The notes beneath the pieces are model-generated. The model was given only the letters and a program-made list of their open reading frames with translations. It was not told where the DNA came from and did not search any database. Made by a program: the position numbers and the translations under genes. Below are positions 17,291 to 26,174 of a stretch of 64,000 nt of DNA, piece by piece. The stretch is taken from NCBI RefSeq assembly GCF_004005495.1, contig NZ_RZYA01000011.1:1-64000 (forward strand), in the 5' to 3' direction. Position 1 is the stretch's first letter. Each line of letters begins with the position of its first letter. This DNA is from Streptomyces antnestii. Lineage in GTDB: Bacteria > Actinomycetota > Actinomycetes > Streptomycetales > Streptomycetaceae.

Positions 17291-17986
17291 ATGTCGAAGA
17301 TCCTTTTCGTAGTCACCGGCGCCACCTACTGGACCCTGGCCGACGGCACCCTGCACCCGACCGGCTTCTGGGCCGAGGAGGCCGTCGCCCCGTACGAGGC
17401 CTTCAGGGCCGCCGGGTACGACATCGTCGTCGCCACGCCCGGCGGGGTCGTCCCGACCGTGGACAAGGGCTCGCTCGCGCCCGAGTTCAACGGCGGCCAG
17501 GAAGGCGCCGACAAGATGACGGCGGCGCTCGCCTCCTTCACCGAACTCCAGCACCCCGTCAGGCTCGAGGACGTGAACCTCGACGACTACGCGGCCGTGT
17601 ACTACCCGGGTGGCCACGGCCCCATGGAGGACCTCGCCGTCGACGCCGACTCGGGCAGGCTCCTCACCCGCGCCCTGGAGTCGGGCAAGCCGCTCGGCAT
17701 CGTGTGCCACGCGCCGGCCGCCGTGCTGGCCGCGATCAAGAGCGACGGCACTAACGCCTTCGCCGGCTACGAGCTGACCGGCTTCACCAATGCCGAGGAG
17801 GCCCAGGCGGGCCTCGCCGACCGGGCGAAGTGGCTGCTCCAGGACCGTCTCGTCCAGGCGGGCGTCGACTTCCAGGAGGGCGAGCCGTGGGCCCCGAAGG
17901 TGGTCGTCGACCGGAACCTGGTCACCGGCCAGAACCCGTCCTCCTCCGCCCCGCTCGCCGCCGAACTCCTCAAGAAGCTGGGCTGA
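17291..17986 (+). CDS. DJ-1/PfpI family type 1 glutamine amidotransferase-like protein
   Basis: The 231-residue protein has the DJ-1/Hsp31 fold with the nucleophile elbow GIVCHAPAAVL, a proton-sharing Glu in ATGGxWxE-like WAEEAVAPYE, and YYPGGHGPMEDL. The group includes glyoxalase III/deglycase and chaperone-like Hsp31 proteins. The ATG at 17291 was chosen because the conserved KILFVVTGA begins there. It is divergently transcribed from the LysR gene, which probably regulates it, suggesting a reactive-aldehyde stress response. An aldehyde dehydrogenase follows 210 bp downstream. Confidence 0.85.
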   Translation: MSKILFVVTGATYWTLADGTLHPTGFWAEEAVAPYEAFRAAGYDIVVATPGGVVPTVDKGSLAPEFNGGQEGADKMTAALASFTELQHPVRLEDVNLDDYAAVYYPGGHGPMEDLAVDADSGRLLTRALESGKPLGIVCHAPAAVLAAIKSDGTNAFAGYELTGFTNAEEAQAGLADRAKWLLQDRLVQAGVDFQEGEPWAPKVVVDRNLVTGQNPSSSAPLAAELLKKLG

Positions 17987-18196
17987 CGACGCCCGGCCGG
18001 CCGTCACCCGCGTCGATCACGCTTCAGGGCGATACATCCGGCGGGTGACGGCGTCCGGCGGGCCGCGGCCGTGATCCGCGGCGGATCGCCCGGATCCGGC
18101 GACACTGTGGCACCCGCAGGGGCACCCGCGGTCGCCGCCACCCCCTGTCCTCCCGCCCGACACCCCACCGGGCACCCACTCGTGAGGAGACCCCTC

Positions 18197-19510
18197 GTGA
18201 CCGACATCGACGACCTCGTCGCCCGTCTCCGCGCCGCCTTCGCCACCGGCCGCGCGAGGCCGCTCGCCTGGCGCAGGGAGCAGCTCACCCGGCTGCGCTC
18301 CCTGTTCACCGAGCACCGGGGGGACATCGCGGACGCCCTGTACGCCGATCTGCGCAAGCCGCGTGCCGACGCCTTCGCCACCGAGATCGACTTCCCCGTA
18401 AGGGAGATCGACCACACCCTGCACCACCTCGACGGCTGGCTGCGCCCCCGGCCCGTCTCCTCTGGGGCTCTCGCGGGCCTGCCCGACGGCTCGACGGCCC
18501 TCACGCAGTACGACCCGCTGGGCACGGTGCTGATCATCGCGCCGTGGAACTATCCGGTGCAGCTGCTGCTCGTCCCGCTCGTGGGCGCGCTCGCGGCCGG
18601 CAACACCGTCGTCCTCAAGCCGAGCGAGGTCACCCCGGCGACCTCCGCGCTGATGGCGCGCCTGGTGCCCCAGTACCTGGACACGCGTGCCGTGGCCGTC
18701 GTCGAGGGCGGCGTCCCGGAGACCACGGAACTGCTCGCACAGCGCTGGGACCACATCTTCTACACCGGCAACGGCACGGTCGGCCGGATCGTCATGCGGG
18801 CCGCCGCCGAACACCTCACCCCGGTCACCCTCGAACTGGGCGGGAAGTCACCGGTGTTCGTGGACCGTGACGTCGACCTGGCCCGTGTCGCCGCGCGCCT
18901 GGCGGCCGCCAAGTTCCGCAACGCCGGGCAGACCTGCGTCGCCCCCGACTACGTACTGACCGACCCGGAGACCGCGCCGGCGCTCGCCGCCGCGCTGGGC
19001 GCCGCGGTCGAGGCGCTGTTCGGCCCGGACCCGCGGTCCTCGCAGGCGTACGGGCGCATCGTCAACGAGCGGCACTTCGACCGGGTCGCGGCGCTGCTCG
19101 GCTCCGGCACGACGGCGTTCGGCGGGCAGACCGACCGCGCCGACACCTACATCGCGCCGACCGTCCTCACCGGGGTGAAGCCCGACGAGCCGGTCATGCA
19201 GGAGGAGATCTTCGGCCCCGTCCTGCCCATCGTCGAGGTGGCCGGGCTCGACGAGGCCATCGCCTTCATCAACGACCGCGACAAGCCGCTCGCCCTCTAC
19301 GGCTTCACGGAGAACGAGACCACCCGGCGCCGCCTCGCCGACGAGACGTCCTCGGGCGGTCTCGGCTTCGGGCTGCCGATGGCCCATCTCCGCGTCCCCG
19401 AGCTGCCGTTCGGCGGGGTCGGCGAGAGCGGTCTCGGCAATTACCACGGCCCGCACTCCCTGGCCACGTTCAGCCACCGCAAGGCCCGCCTCGACGTGCC
19501 GCTGCGCTGA
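18197..19510 (+). CDS. Aldehyde dehydrogenase family protein
   Basis: The 437-residue enzyme oxidises an aldehyde with NAD(P) and is of the short, non-tetrameric class-3 type (fatty-aldehyde/benzaldehyde dehydrogenase-like). The catalytic Glu lies in LELGGKSPVFV and the nucleophile in NAGQTCVAPDYVL. The cofactor-loop PWNYPVQL is present. The GTG at 18197 was chosen because it follows the GAGGAGA site at 18184-18190 and matches the family N-terminus. The tail has the LATFSHRKARLD typical of this class. It could detoxify products handled by the DJ-1 protein upstream. Confidence 0.92.
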   Translation: MTDIDDLVARLRAAFATGRARPLAWRREQLTRLRSLFTEHRGDIADALYADLRKPRADAFATEIDFPVREIDHTLHHLDGWLRPRPVSSGALAGLPDGSTALTQYDPLGTVLIIAPWNYPVQLLLVPLVGALAAGNTVVLKPSEVTPATSALMARLVPQYLDTRAVAVVEGGVPETTELLAQRWDHIFYTGNGTVGRIVMRAAAEHLTPVTLELGGKSPVFVDRDVDLARVAARLAAAKFRNAGQTCVAPDYVLTDPETAPALAAALGAAVEALFGPDPRSSQAYGRIVNERHFDRVAALLGSGTTAFGGQTDRADTYIAPTVLTGVKPDEPVMQEEIFGPVLPIVEVAGLDEAIAFINDRDKPLALYGFTENETTRRRLADETSSGGLGFGLPMAHLRVPELPFGGVGESGLGNYHGPHSLATFSHRKARLDVPLR

Positions 19511-19632
19511 ACCGGGGTCCGTACGTGTGTGGCAGTGATGTGCGGATTTCGCCGTCCGTTCGCGCTCGCCGCCGCCCGCGCCCTAGGCTGCCCGGTTGAT
19601 CAACTCAATCGTGCGCGCCGGGAGGCACCCCC

Positions 19633-21957
19633 ATGGACGACCCGACAGACTCCCCAGAACCCGCTCGCCCCGCAGGTCCCGGACGGCGCAGGGTGCTCGC
19701 GTATCTGCTCGCCGCGCCGACGCTCGCGGTCGGCGCGCGGGTCGGACTCGACGCGGCCGGCGGTGAGTCCGCCGAGGCGGCGGTGCCGTCACTGCCGCAG
19801 CCCGAGGAGCTGTTCGACCTCGGTGACATGCAGACCCTGGCGGCGGCGCCCACGTCCGGTCTGATCTCGGTGCAGGTGCACACCGACGGGACGGCGTCGT
19901 TCGCCGTCCCGCGCGCCGAGGTCGGCCAGGGCATGACGACCGCGGTCGCCATGATGATCGCCGAGGAGCTGGACCTCCCCCTGGAGAAGGTGCGGGTGTC
20001 CCTGGCCGACGCCCGCCCGGAACTGCTGATGAACCAGCTGACCGGCGGCTCCAACTCGATGCGCAGCATCTACCTCCCGGTGCGTTCCGCCGCGGCCGTC
20101 GCCCGGCAGCGCCTCGTCGCCACGGCGGCGCAGCAGTGGGGCGTACCGGAGTCCGAACTCACCACCGCGGACGGCGTGATCAAGCACGGCTCGGGGCGGA
20201 GCGCGACGTACGGCTCGCTCGCCGAGGCCGCCGCCAGCACGCGTGCGGTCGTCGCCGCCGCCCACCTCAAGTCCCCGTCCGAGTTCACCGTGCTCGGCAC
20301 CCCGCGCAACCGGATCGACGCACGCGACATCGTGACCGGGCGCAAGAAGTTCGGGATGGACCTCCGGGTCCCGGACGCCAAGCCGACGATGGTGCGCAGG
20401 CCTCCCACGGTCAACGGCACGGTGGTATCCGTCTCCAATGCCGACGCGGTCAAGGCCATGCCGGGCGTCACCGATGTCGCCACGCTGCGGCACGGCGTGG
20501 CCGTCCGGGGCGAGACCTTCGGCCAGTGCATCGACGCGCTCCGGGCGCTGGACGTGACCTGGGGTCCCGGCACCGTCGACAAGGAGTCGGACGACACCGT
20601 CCTCGCCGAACTCAGGGCGGCGGCGCTGCCGATGACCGTTCCGGCGCTCCTCACCAAGAAGGTCGACGCCGAGTTCACCTTCGCGTTCGCCAGCAACAGC
20701 CCGCTGGAGCCGGACAACGCGATCGCCGACGTGCGCTCCGACCGTGCCGAGATCTGGGCGAGCCTCAAGGTGCCGATCGTGGCGCAGCGTGACATAGCCG
20801 ACCGGCTCGGCCTGCCGCAGTCGGCCGTCACCGTGCATGTGGTGGAGGGCGGCGGTTCGTTCGGCCGGCACCTCTTCCACGACGTCGCCGCCGAGGCCGC
20901 GGAGATCTCGCAGAAGATGGGCAAGCCGGTCAAGCTGTCCTGGTCGCGGACGGACAACTTCCGGCAGGGCAGGACGCATCCGATGTGTGTCTCGCGGGTG
21001 CGCGCCACCTACGCCCTCGGCAACGTCCTCAGCTACGAGCAGCGCCACACCAGCTCCGAGACCGACTTCGGACACGGGCTCGGCGAGATGATCACGTCGA
21101 CGGCGGCGAAGCTGCCTGTGGCGGGCAACCTGACGTTCGCCGAGACCATCTTCCAGCTGACGCAGTCCACGCCGTACAACTTCGGTGTCACCACGCAGCT
21201 CCTCAACGAGGTGCCGCTGAAGTTCAACACCGGCAGCATGCGCAACATCTACTCGCCGAACGTGGCGTGTGCGCGGGAGCTGATCGTCGACCAGCTCGCC
21301 GGGAAGATGGGCAAGGACCCGGTCGCGTTCCGGCGGGAGTTCCTCAAGGAGGAGCGGCTGCGTGCCGTCCTGGACAAGGCGGCCGAGGCCGGGGAGTGGG
21401 GCAGGGCGCTGCCCGACGGTGTGGCGCAGGGGATCGCGCTGCACACGGAGTACCGAGGCGCGGTCGCCTCACTCGTCGAGATCGACTGCCGGCCGGAGAC
21501 CGTGAACCGCAAGGTCAGGGACGGTGTGACCGGCCCGCGCGTGACCCGGGCCCTGATGGTCGTCGACGCCGGTTTCGCCATCAACCCCCGTGGTCTGGAA
21601 GCCCAGATGATGGGCGGCCTCAACGACGCGCTTGCGATGGCCCTCACGTCGAGCCTGCACATCAAGGACGGCATCCCGCTCGAAGGCAGCTGGGACAACT
21701 ACTTCTACACGCGGCAGTGGAACACCCCGCCCGACCTGCGCGTCATCGTCATGCCGTCCACGGGTGACAAGCCCTCGGGGGCCGGTGAGCTGGGTGTCGC
21801 GCCCGCGTTCGCCGCGATCGCCTGCGCGTACGCCCGCGCCACGGGCACCCTCCCGACCAGCTTCCCCGTCAACCACGCCACTCTCTCCTTCGACCCGCTG
21901 CCGCTCGAACCGTCCACGCCCCAGTCCCCCACCGACGGTCTCGACCGCGCCTTCTGA
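19633..21957 (+). CDS. Molybdopterin-binding subunit of a xanthine-dehydrogenase-family hydroxylase (IorB-like)
   Basis: The 774-residue large subunit has a twin-arginine-like signal (RRR at 18-20 followed by VLAYLLAAPTLAVG), so the enzyme is probably exported folded with its cofactor. The body is the molybdopterin cytosine dinucleotide-binding fold of isoquinoline 1-oxidoreductase/aldehyde dehydrogenase beta chains. It contains EVGQGMTTAVAMMIAEEL, EGGGSFGRHLFHDVAAEAA and, near the C-terminus, the active-site-Glu region GAGELGVAPAFAAI. It is followed 11 bp later by its [2Fe-2S] subunit. No FAD subunit, cytochrome or maturation factor is adjacent. Confidence 0.9.
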   Translation: MDDPTDSPEPARPAGPGRRRVLAYLLAAPTLAVGARVGLDAAGGESAEAAVPSLPQPEELFDLGDMQTLAAAPTSGLISVQVHTDGTASFAVPRAEVGQGMTTAVAMMIAEELDLPLEKVRVSLADARPELLMNQLTGGSNSMRSIYLPVRSAAAVARQRLVATAAQQWGVPESELTTADGVIKHGSGRSATYGSLAEAAASTRAVVAAAHLKSPSEFTVLGTPRNRIDARDIVTGRKKFGMDLRVPDAKPTMVRRPPTVNGTVVSVSNADAVKAMPGVTDVATLRHGVAVRGETFGQCIDALRALDVTWGPGTVDKESDDTVLAELRAAALPMTVPALLTKKVDAEFTFAFASNSPLEPDNAIADVRSDRAEIWASLKVPIVAQRDIADRLGLPQSAVTVHVVEGGGSFGRHLFHDVAAEAAEISQKMGKPVKLSWSRTDNFRQGRTHPMCVSRVRATYALGNVLSYEQRHTSSETDFGHGLGEMITSTAAKLPVAGNLTFAETIFQLTQSTPYNFGVTTQLLNEVPLKFNTGSMRNIYSPNVACARELIVDQLAGKMGKDPVAFRREFLKEERLRAVLDKAAEAGEWGRALPDGVAQGIALHTEYRGAVASLVEIDCRPETVNRKVRDGVTGPRVTRALMVVDAGFAINPRGLEAQMMGGLNDALAMALTSSLHIKDGIPLEGSWDNYFYTRQWNTPPDLRVIVMPSTGDKPSGAGELGVAPAFAAIACAYARATGTLPTSFPVNHATLSFDPLPLEPSTPQSPTDGLDRAF

Positions 21958-21968
21958 GGAGTCCCGCC

Positions 21969-22445
21969 ATGCCCAGTCACACCTTCAAGCTCAACGGCGA
22001 GCAGATCACGGTCGAGGCCGAGGACGACGTACGGCTCCTGTGGGTCCTGCGCGACCTGCTCGGCGTCACAGGTCCCAAGTACGGCTGCGGCCTCGGTGTC
22101 TGCCAGGCCTGTACGTCGCACATCAACGGCAAGGCGTTCAACCCGTGTTCGGTGCCGGTGTCGAAGATAGGCGCCGACGACGAGGTCACCACCATCGAGG
22201 GTCTGCCCGCCACCGTGGGCAAGGACCTCCACCCGATGCAGGAGGCCTGGCTCGACCTCGATGTCGCGCAGTGCGGATACTGCCAGCCCGGTCAGATCAT
22301 GACGGCGGTCGCCAAGGTGCGCCGTGCGGCGGAGTCCGGCCGTGAGATCACGGACGCGGACCTCGACGAGATCCGCAACATCTGCCGCTGCGGCACGTAC
22401 ACCCGCATCCGCGAGGCGATCAAGGCGGGTGCTGAGAAGATGTGA
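21969..22445 (+). CDS. [2Fe-2S] subunit of the molybdenum hydroxylase (IorA-like)
   Basis: The 158-residue protein binds two [2Fe-2S] clusters. The plant-type ferredoxin cluster uses C40, C45, C48 and C60 (CGLGVCQAC and a later Cys). The alpha-helical cluster uses C102, C105, C139 and C141 (QCGYCQPGQ and ICRCGTY). It relays electrons from the molybdenum site of the preceding subunit. GAGGAG before the ATG and the 11-bp spacing indicate one operon. It has no signal peptide and would be co-exported with the Tat-bearing partner. Its 3' end is 19 bp from the CTAG target of the mobile element. Confidence 0.92.
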   Translation: MPSHTFKLNGEQITVEAEDDVRLLWVLRDLLGVTGPKYGCGLGVCQACTSHINGKAFNPCSVPVSKIGADDEVTTIEGLPATVGKDLHPMQEAWLDLDVAQCGYCQPGQIMTAVAKVRRAAESGREITDADLDEIRNICRCGTYTRIREAIKAGAEKM

Positions 22446-22596
22446 CTCCCCCCGACACGCCCTTCTAGGGCGTGTTTCGAAAGTAGCGTCGTCCGCCCGG
22501 AGGGCGGGCCCCGCGGCGTCTGGTGCGTGCGATCGCAAGGCGCCGGAGCGTCCTAGGGGGTGTTTTGAAAGTGCCGTGATCTGGGAGCATGGCCCG

Positions 22597-22989
22597 ATGG
22601 ATCTTGTTCGGCAGTTGATCAGTTCTGGCTCACCACTTGAACCCCAAATCGGATTTTCCCGGGCAATTCGGAAAGGGGCGCACATCGCGGTTGCCGGCAC
22701 CGCCCCCATTGGGGACGACGGGATGACCGTGGGGCAAGGCGACGTCTATGCCCAAATCGTGAGGTGTCTAGACATTGCAGAGGCTGCACTGACGGCAGCC
22801 GGGGCCTCGCTGGGGGACGTTGTGCGCACCCGCATCATGCTCACGGACGTGACTCGTTGGAAGGACGCCGCGCGAGCACACGGAGAGCGATTCGCATCTG
22901 TCCGGCCGGCCTGCACCTTCGTTGAGGTCTCACGCTTTATCGATCCCGACTGGCTCGTCGAAGTGGAGCTTGACGCCATAGTCGACTGA
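22597..22989 (+). CDS. RidA family (YjgF/YER057c) protein, probable IS passenger
   Basis: The 130-residue protein belongs to the RidA superfamily of enamine/imine deaminases and relatives. The fold markers are IAVAGTAPIG, the QIVRCLDIAEAALTAAGAS helix, VVRTRIMLTDV and RPACTFVEVSRF. The arginine that binds substrate carboxylate is present in VRTRIML. The ATG at 22597 starts 41 bp inside the left terminal repeat. Base composition is lower in GC than its neighbours (for example GCCCAAATCGTGAGG, CTAGACATTGCAG), which supports horizontal origin. It may detoxify 2-aminoacrylate-like intermediates; the benefit to the element is unknown. Confidence 0.75.
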   Translation: MDLVRQLISSGSPLEPQIGFSRAIRKGAHIAVAGTAPIGDDGMTVGQGDVYAQIVRCLDIAEAALTAAGASLGDVVRTRIMLTDVTRWKDAARAHGERFASVRPACTFVEVSRFIDPDWLVEVELDAIVD

Positions 22990-23005
22990 CGCCCGAAGGC
23001 GCTGG

Positions 23006-23880
23006 TCACAGCCACTCGTTGATGGCCGCGACCAGCACCGTCGCCTCGTAGCGGACGGCAAGCTTGTCGTATCTCGTAGCGACTGCGCGGTGGCGCTTGA
23101 GGCGATTGATTCCGCACTCCACCGCATGGCGTTCCTTGTAGTCGACCTTGTCGAACTTCGGCGGCCGGCCTCCGTGGGAGCCGCGCTTCTTGCGGTTGGC
23201 GATCTGATCGCGCTTCTCCGGGATCGTGCAGCAGATACCGCGTCGGCGCAGATAGGCGCGGTTCCCGCGGGAGCCGTATGCCTTGTCGGCGCGAACCTTG
23301 TCGGGCCGGGTGCGCGGGCGCCCGGGACCGATCCGGGGCACGCGGATGCGGCCGAGGACGACCTGGAACTGTGGGGAGTCCCCACGCTGCCCGGCCGTGA
23401 TCACCAGCGACATCGGCTTCTGGGCCTGCTCGACGGCCAGGTGGAGCTTGGTGGTCAGCCCGCCGCGGGAGCGTCCGAGCCCGTGGTCGGCGGGCTCGGT
23501 GAAGACACCGCCGGGCGCTTCGACCTGCAGCTCCCCTTTTTGCGGGCACCGGCCGCGTGCTGGTGGGCACGAGCGACCGTCGAGTCCACGGAGACGTCCC
23601 AGGCGATCAGGCCCTCCGCATCGGCCCGGGCCTGGAGCTGCTCGAAGATGCGATGCCAGGTGCCATCCCGCTGCCAGCGGCGGAACAGCCCGTACACCGT
23701 CCCCCAGGGCCCATAGCGTTCGGGCAGGTCCCGCCACGGTATGCCCGTCCGAGTCCGGAACCGTATGCCATTGATCAGCTGCCGCTTGGTATGCACTGAA
23801 GGACGGCCGGACTTGACGCCCCGCGGCATCAACGGCTCCAGCACCGCCCACTGAGCGTCTGTCAGATCTCCCCGAGCCAC
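23006..23880 (-). CDS. IS5-family transposase made by programmed -1 frameshift
   Basis: Two overlapping frames encode one DDE transposase. The first frame (23880 to 23455) opens with MARGDLTDAQWAVLEPLMPR, the typical IS5/IS427-group start, and contains the first catalytic Asp in WDVSVDST. The second frame ends at 23006 and contains DKAYGSRGN (second Asp) and RHAVECGINRLKRHR (catalytic Glu). The frames join at a slippery C-AAA-AAG run (A5 then G4) at 23533-23542, where a -1 shift yields KKGELQVEAPGG. Both halves look intact, so the element may be active. Fused length would be about 291 residues. Confidence 0.85.
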
Positions 23881-24049
23881 GAAACGTGATCATCGCACGA
23901 CCTTGATCCACTTCTGAAACACGCCCTAGTGGCGGAGCCACTCGGACGTTTCGGCAACGCCGCATGGGGGTCCCCCCGCTCGAGCGAAGCCGAGAGTGGG
24001 GGAGTGCGTGCCAGGCGTCGCGGGGCAGGCGGGGCTTTCAAAACACGCC

Positions 24050-24847
24050 CTAGGTGAGCGGCCGGGTCGGGGCCGGGCCCCGGCCGACGTCGCGTACGAG
24101 GTCCAGGCCCAGCACCCGGTCCACGTACGCGAACGTCTCGAACAGGGCCCCGGCCGGGGCGTCCCCGGAGTGTTCGAGTTGGTGCAGGGTGCGCAGCACG
24201 CCGGGCAGGTCGAGGTCGTCCTCCAGGCAGTCGCGGATGGTGTCGCGGGCCGGGCCCGGCATGGGGCGGGACGGGCTGTCCGCCCAGGTGGCCACCGCGT
24301 GGCGCCAGCGCAGCAGCGTGTGGTGGGCGGCGGCCACGGACGCGGGTGTGAGGTGGACGGGCTCGGTGCGCGGCTCGGTCAGCAGGGCGAGGCGCAGGGC
24401 CAGGGGGTCGTGGCCGCCCTCCGTCGCGCCGTCGGCGGCCCGGGCGTCGCCGACGGCGAGCCGGATGACGTCGCCGCCCGAACCGTTGACCTCGCGCGTC
24501 GTGTCCCGGGGGCCGACGACCCGGACGGCGAACGGGCCGCCAAGGTCGTGCGCGGTGCCGCGCTCGTCACCGTGCGCGGCGGCGGGGTGCATGCCGAGCT
24601 CGGCGGCCCGCGCCTGGAGCGCCTCGCGCCGCTCGTCGGACGCGTCGGGGCAGATCAGCCCCGTGTACGCGATCGTTCCCGACAGTTCGAGGACGCGCGT
24701 GAGGATGTCGGCGGTCAGCATCGCCCGTACGTCGGACAGGGTCTCGCCGTCCTCGGGCAGCGCCACGGGCACACCGATGCGGACCACGCTCCGATGCATG
24801 ACCGGAGCGACGGGACGGCCCGAGGGGGCATCGACGAGGCGCAGCAT
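24050..24847 (-). CDS. Cysteinyl-tRNA synthetase-like protein without catalytic motifs
   Basis: The 265-residue protein resembles pieces of CysRS/MshC. The opening MLRLVDAPSGRP matches the family N-terminus. A region follows that echoes the Rossmann helix ADILTRVLELSGTIAYTG. The C-terminal DALR-like part is DLDLPGVLRTLHQLEHS with LFETFAYVDRVLGLDLV. The HIGH and KMSKS signatures and the zinc Cys residues of real CysRS are not visible, and it is little more than half the usual length. A degenerate paralogue with a non-aminoacylating role is inferred. Its stop TAG lies within the CTAG target duplication of the mobile element. Confidence 0.5.
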   Translation of the reverse strand: MLRLVDAPSGRPVAPVMHRSVVRIGVPVALPEDGETLSDVRAMLTADILTRVLELSGTIAYTGLICPDASDERREALQARAAELGMHPAAAHGDERGTAHDLGGPFAVRVVGPRDTTREVNGSGGDVIRLAVGDARAADGATEGGHDPLALRLALLTEPRTEPVHLTPASVAAAHHTLLRWRHAVATWADSPSRPMPGPARDTIRDCLEDDLDLPGVLRTLHQLEHSGDAPAGALFETFAYVDRVLGLDLVRDVGRGPAPTRPLT

Positions 24848-24983
24848 GCGCCGAGCCTATGCGTAACTCGCCGCCCGCGCCGAGACGTGCGGCCGAATCC
24901 GCCCCTCTCGCGTGGTGGTTCACCTGATGGTGGCCCGGCCGCCACGCCAACTGGAGGACACCGCCGAGGGGTTGACGGGTCGC

Positions 24984-26174
24984 TCACGCACGGCGGCGCA
25001 TGCCGCCGCTCACCGCCAGGAGGACGACGGCCGCCGCCTGGATCGCGGCCACCACCGCGATCAGCACCGGGATCGACACGTCGTAGAGCACCCCGGTCAG
25101 CGCCCCGCCGGCGAACGCCGCCGCGCCCACGAACGCCGCGAAGACTCCGTAGGCCGTCGCCCTGCGGCCCGGTGCGACGAGGTCAGCGACGGTCGCGCGC
25201 AGGGTGGACTCCTGTACGCCGGTCGCCGCACCCCACAGCAGGGAGCCGAGGACGACCGGGGCGAGGGAGTCGGTGAACGCGAGCGCGGGCACGGCCGCCG
25301 AGAGGAGCGGCAGGACGATCAGCACGCGGGGCCCGACCCGGTCGTACGCCCACCCGGTGGCGAGCGCGGCGAGGGCGTCGACGGCCATCGCGGCCGCGTA
25401 GAGCAGGGGGACGGCCGCCGTGGGCAGCAGGCCGCGCGCGACGATGTGGAACGAGAGCACACCGAACGTGGCGAAGCCCGCCATGGTCGCCGCCGTGAAG
25501 GACGCGTACACCCAGAACGCGCGGGGCAGGCGGGCGCCCGGCTCCTGCCGCTCGGCGTCGCGCGTCACGGCGCGTTCGTAGGCCGCCGGGTCGGGGACCT
25601 GGCGGCGAAGCCGGAACAGGAGCGCGAGGACCGCGATGCCGGGCAGGGCGAGGATCCCGAGCGCGGGTCCGTAGTCGTCGCCCGTCAGGGCCAGCATCCC
25701 CGCCACGGTCAACGGGCCGATCAGCGCGCCCACCTGGTCCATCGCCTCGTGCACGGCGAATCCCCTGCCGCGCCCGGTGGCGGCCGTCGCATGCGAGAGC
25801 AGCGTGTCCTTGGCGGGTGCGCGGACCGCCTTGCCGACCCGCTCGGCGATCACGAGGACGCACGCGATCCAGAGCACCCCCGTCGCACCGAGCGCGGGGA
25901 CACTGGCGACGGTCAGGGCGTAGCCGGCGATCGCCCAGCCCCAGAACCGGCCGCTGCGGTCGGCGAGCGGTCCCGAGCCGAGGCGCAGCAGGAGCGCCGC
26001 CGCCTCGCCCGCTCCCGTCACGACTCCGATGAGCGCCGCCGACGCGCCCAGCGAGGCGAGGAGCGGGCCGGTCACCGAGCGGGCGCCCTCGTAGACGAAG
26101 TCGGCGAGCAGGCTGACCGTGCCGAACCAGATCACGAACCGCCAGGGCCGCATCACTGTCGCCTCTTCGCTCAT
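24984..26174 (-). CDS. MFS transporter (probable drug/metabolite exporter)
   Basis: The 396-residue membrane protein has about 12 hydrophobic helices, with the loop LADRSGRFWGW matching the MFS motif A and a central basic loop (FRLRRQVPDPAAYERAVTRD). It resembles small multidrug-type MFS exporters of actinobacteria. The ATG at 26174 was chosen because it follows GGGGAGGAAG and begins just before the first helix. It is divergent from a serine hydrolase gene across 109 bp. The substrate is unknown. Confidence 0.85.
   Translation of the reverse strand: MSEEATVMRPWRFVIWFGTVSLLADFVYEGARSVTGPLLASLGASAALIGVVTGAGEAAALLLRLGSGPLADRSGRFWGWAIAGYALTVASVPALGATGVLWIACVLVIAERVGKAVRAPAKDTLLSHATAATGRGRGFAVHEAMDQVGALIGPLTVAGMLALTGDDYGPALGILALPGIAVLALLFRLRRQVPDPAAYERAVTRDAERQEPGARLPRAFWVYASFTAATMAGFATFGVLSFHIVARGLLPTAAVPLLYAAAMAVDALAALATGWAYDRVGPRVLIVLPLLSAAVPALAFTDSLAPVVLGSLLWGAATGVQESTLRATVADLVAPGRRATAYGVFAAFVGAAAFAGGALTGVLYDVSIPVLIAVVAAIQAAAVVLLAVSGGMRRRA

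Larger units (their letters stand above)
22557..23925. mobile_element. IS5-family element carrying a RidA passenger gene (inner insertion)
   Basis: The left end GGGGTGTTTTGAAAGTG (from 22557) and the right end GGCGTGTTTCAGAAGTG (from 23925, minus strand) match at 13 of 17 positions. Each abuts CTAG (22553-22556, 23926-23929). Inside are only two inward-facing genes, ridA (plus) and the frameshifted transposase (minus), separated by 16 bp. No copy of the terminal repeat occurs between ridA and the transposase, so the left boundary that fits includes ridA. The 1.37-kb length is larger than a minimal IS5-group element of this transposase size. Confidence 0.6.
22469..24049. mobile_element. MITE-like element interrupted by an IS (outer insertion)
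   Basis: The outer ends read GGCGTGTTTCGAAAG (from 22469 inward) and GGCGTGTTTTGAAAG (from 24049, minus strand), a 14/15 match. Both are flanked by CTAG (22465-22468 and 24050-24053), as expected for an IS5-type YTAR target duplication. Beyond the tips both flanks share a second inverted block around CCGCGRCGYCTGG. The two flanks (about 84 and 120 bp, non-coding) look like halves of one non-autonomous element split by the internal IS. Removing everything restores TTCTAGGTGAG between two convergent genes. Confidence 0.65.

Noticed and set aside
22324..22596. A longer ridA start upstream of 22597
   Set aside because: It would run back through both terminal repeats into the iron-sulfur subunit gene. 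Family similarity begins at MDLVRQLISSG.
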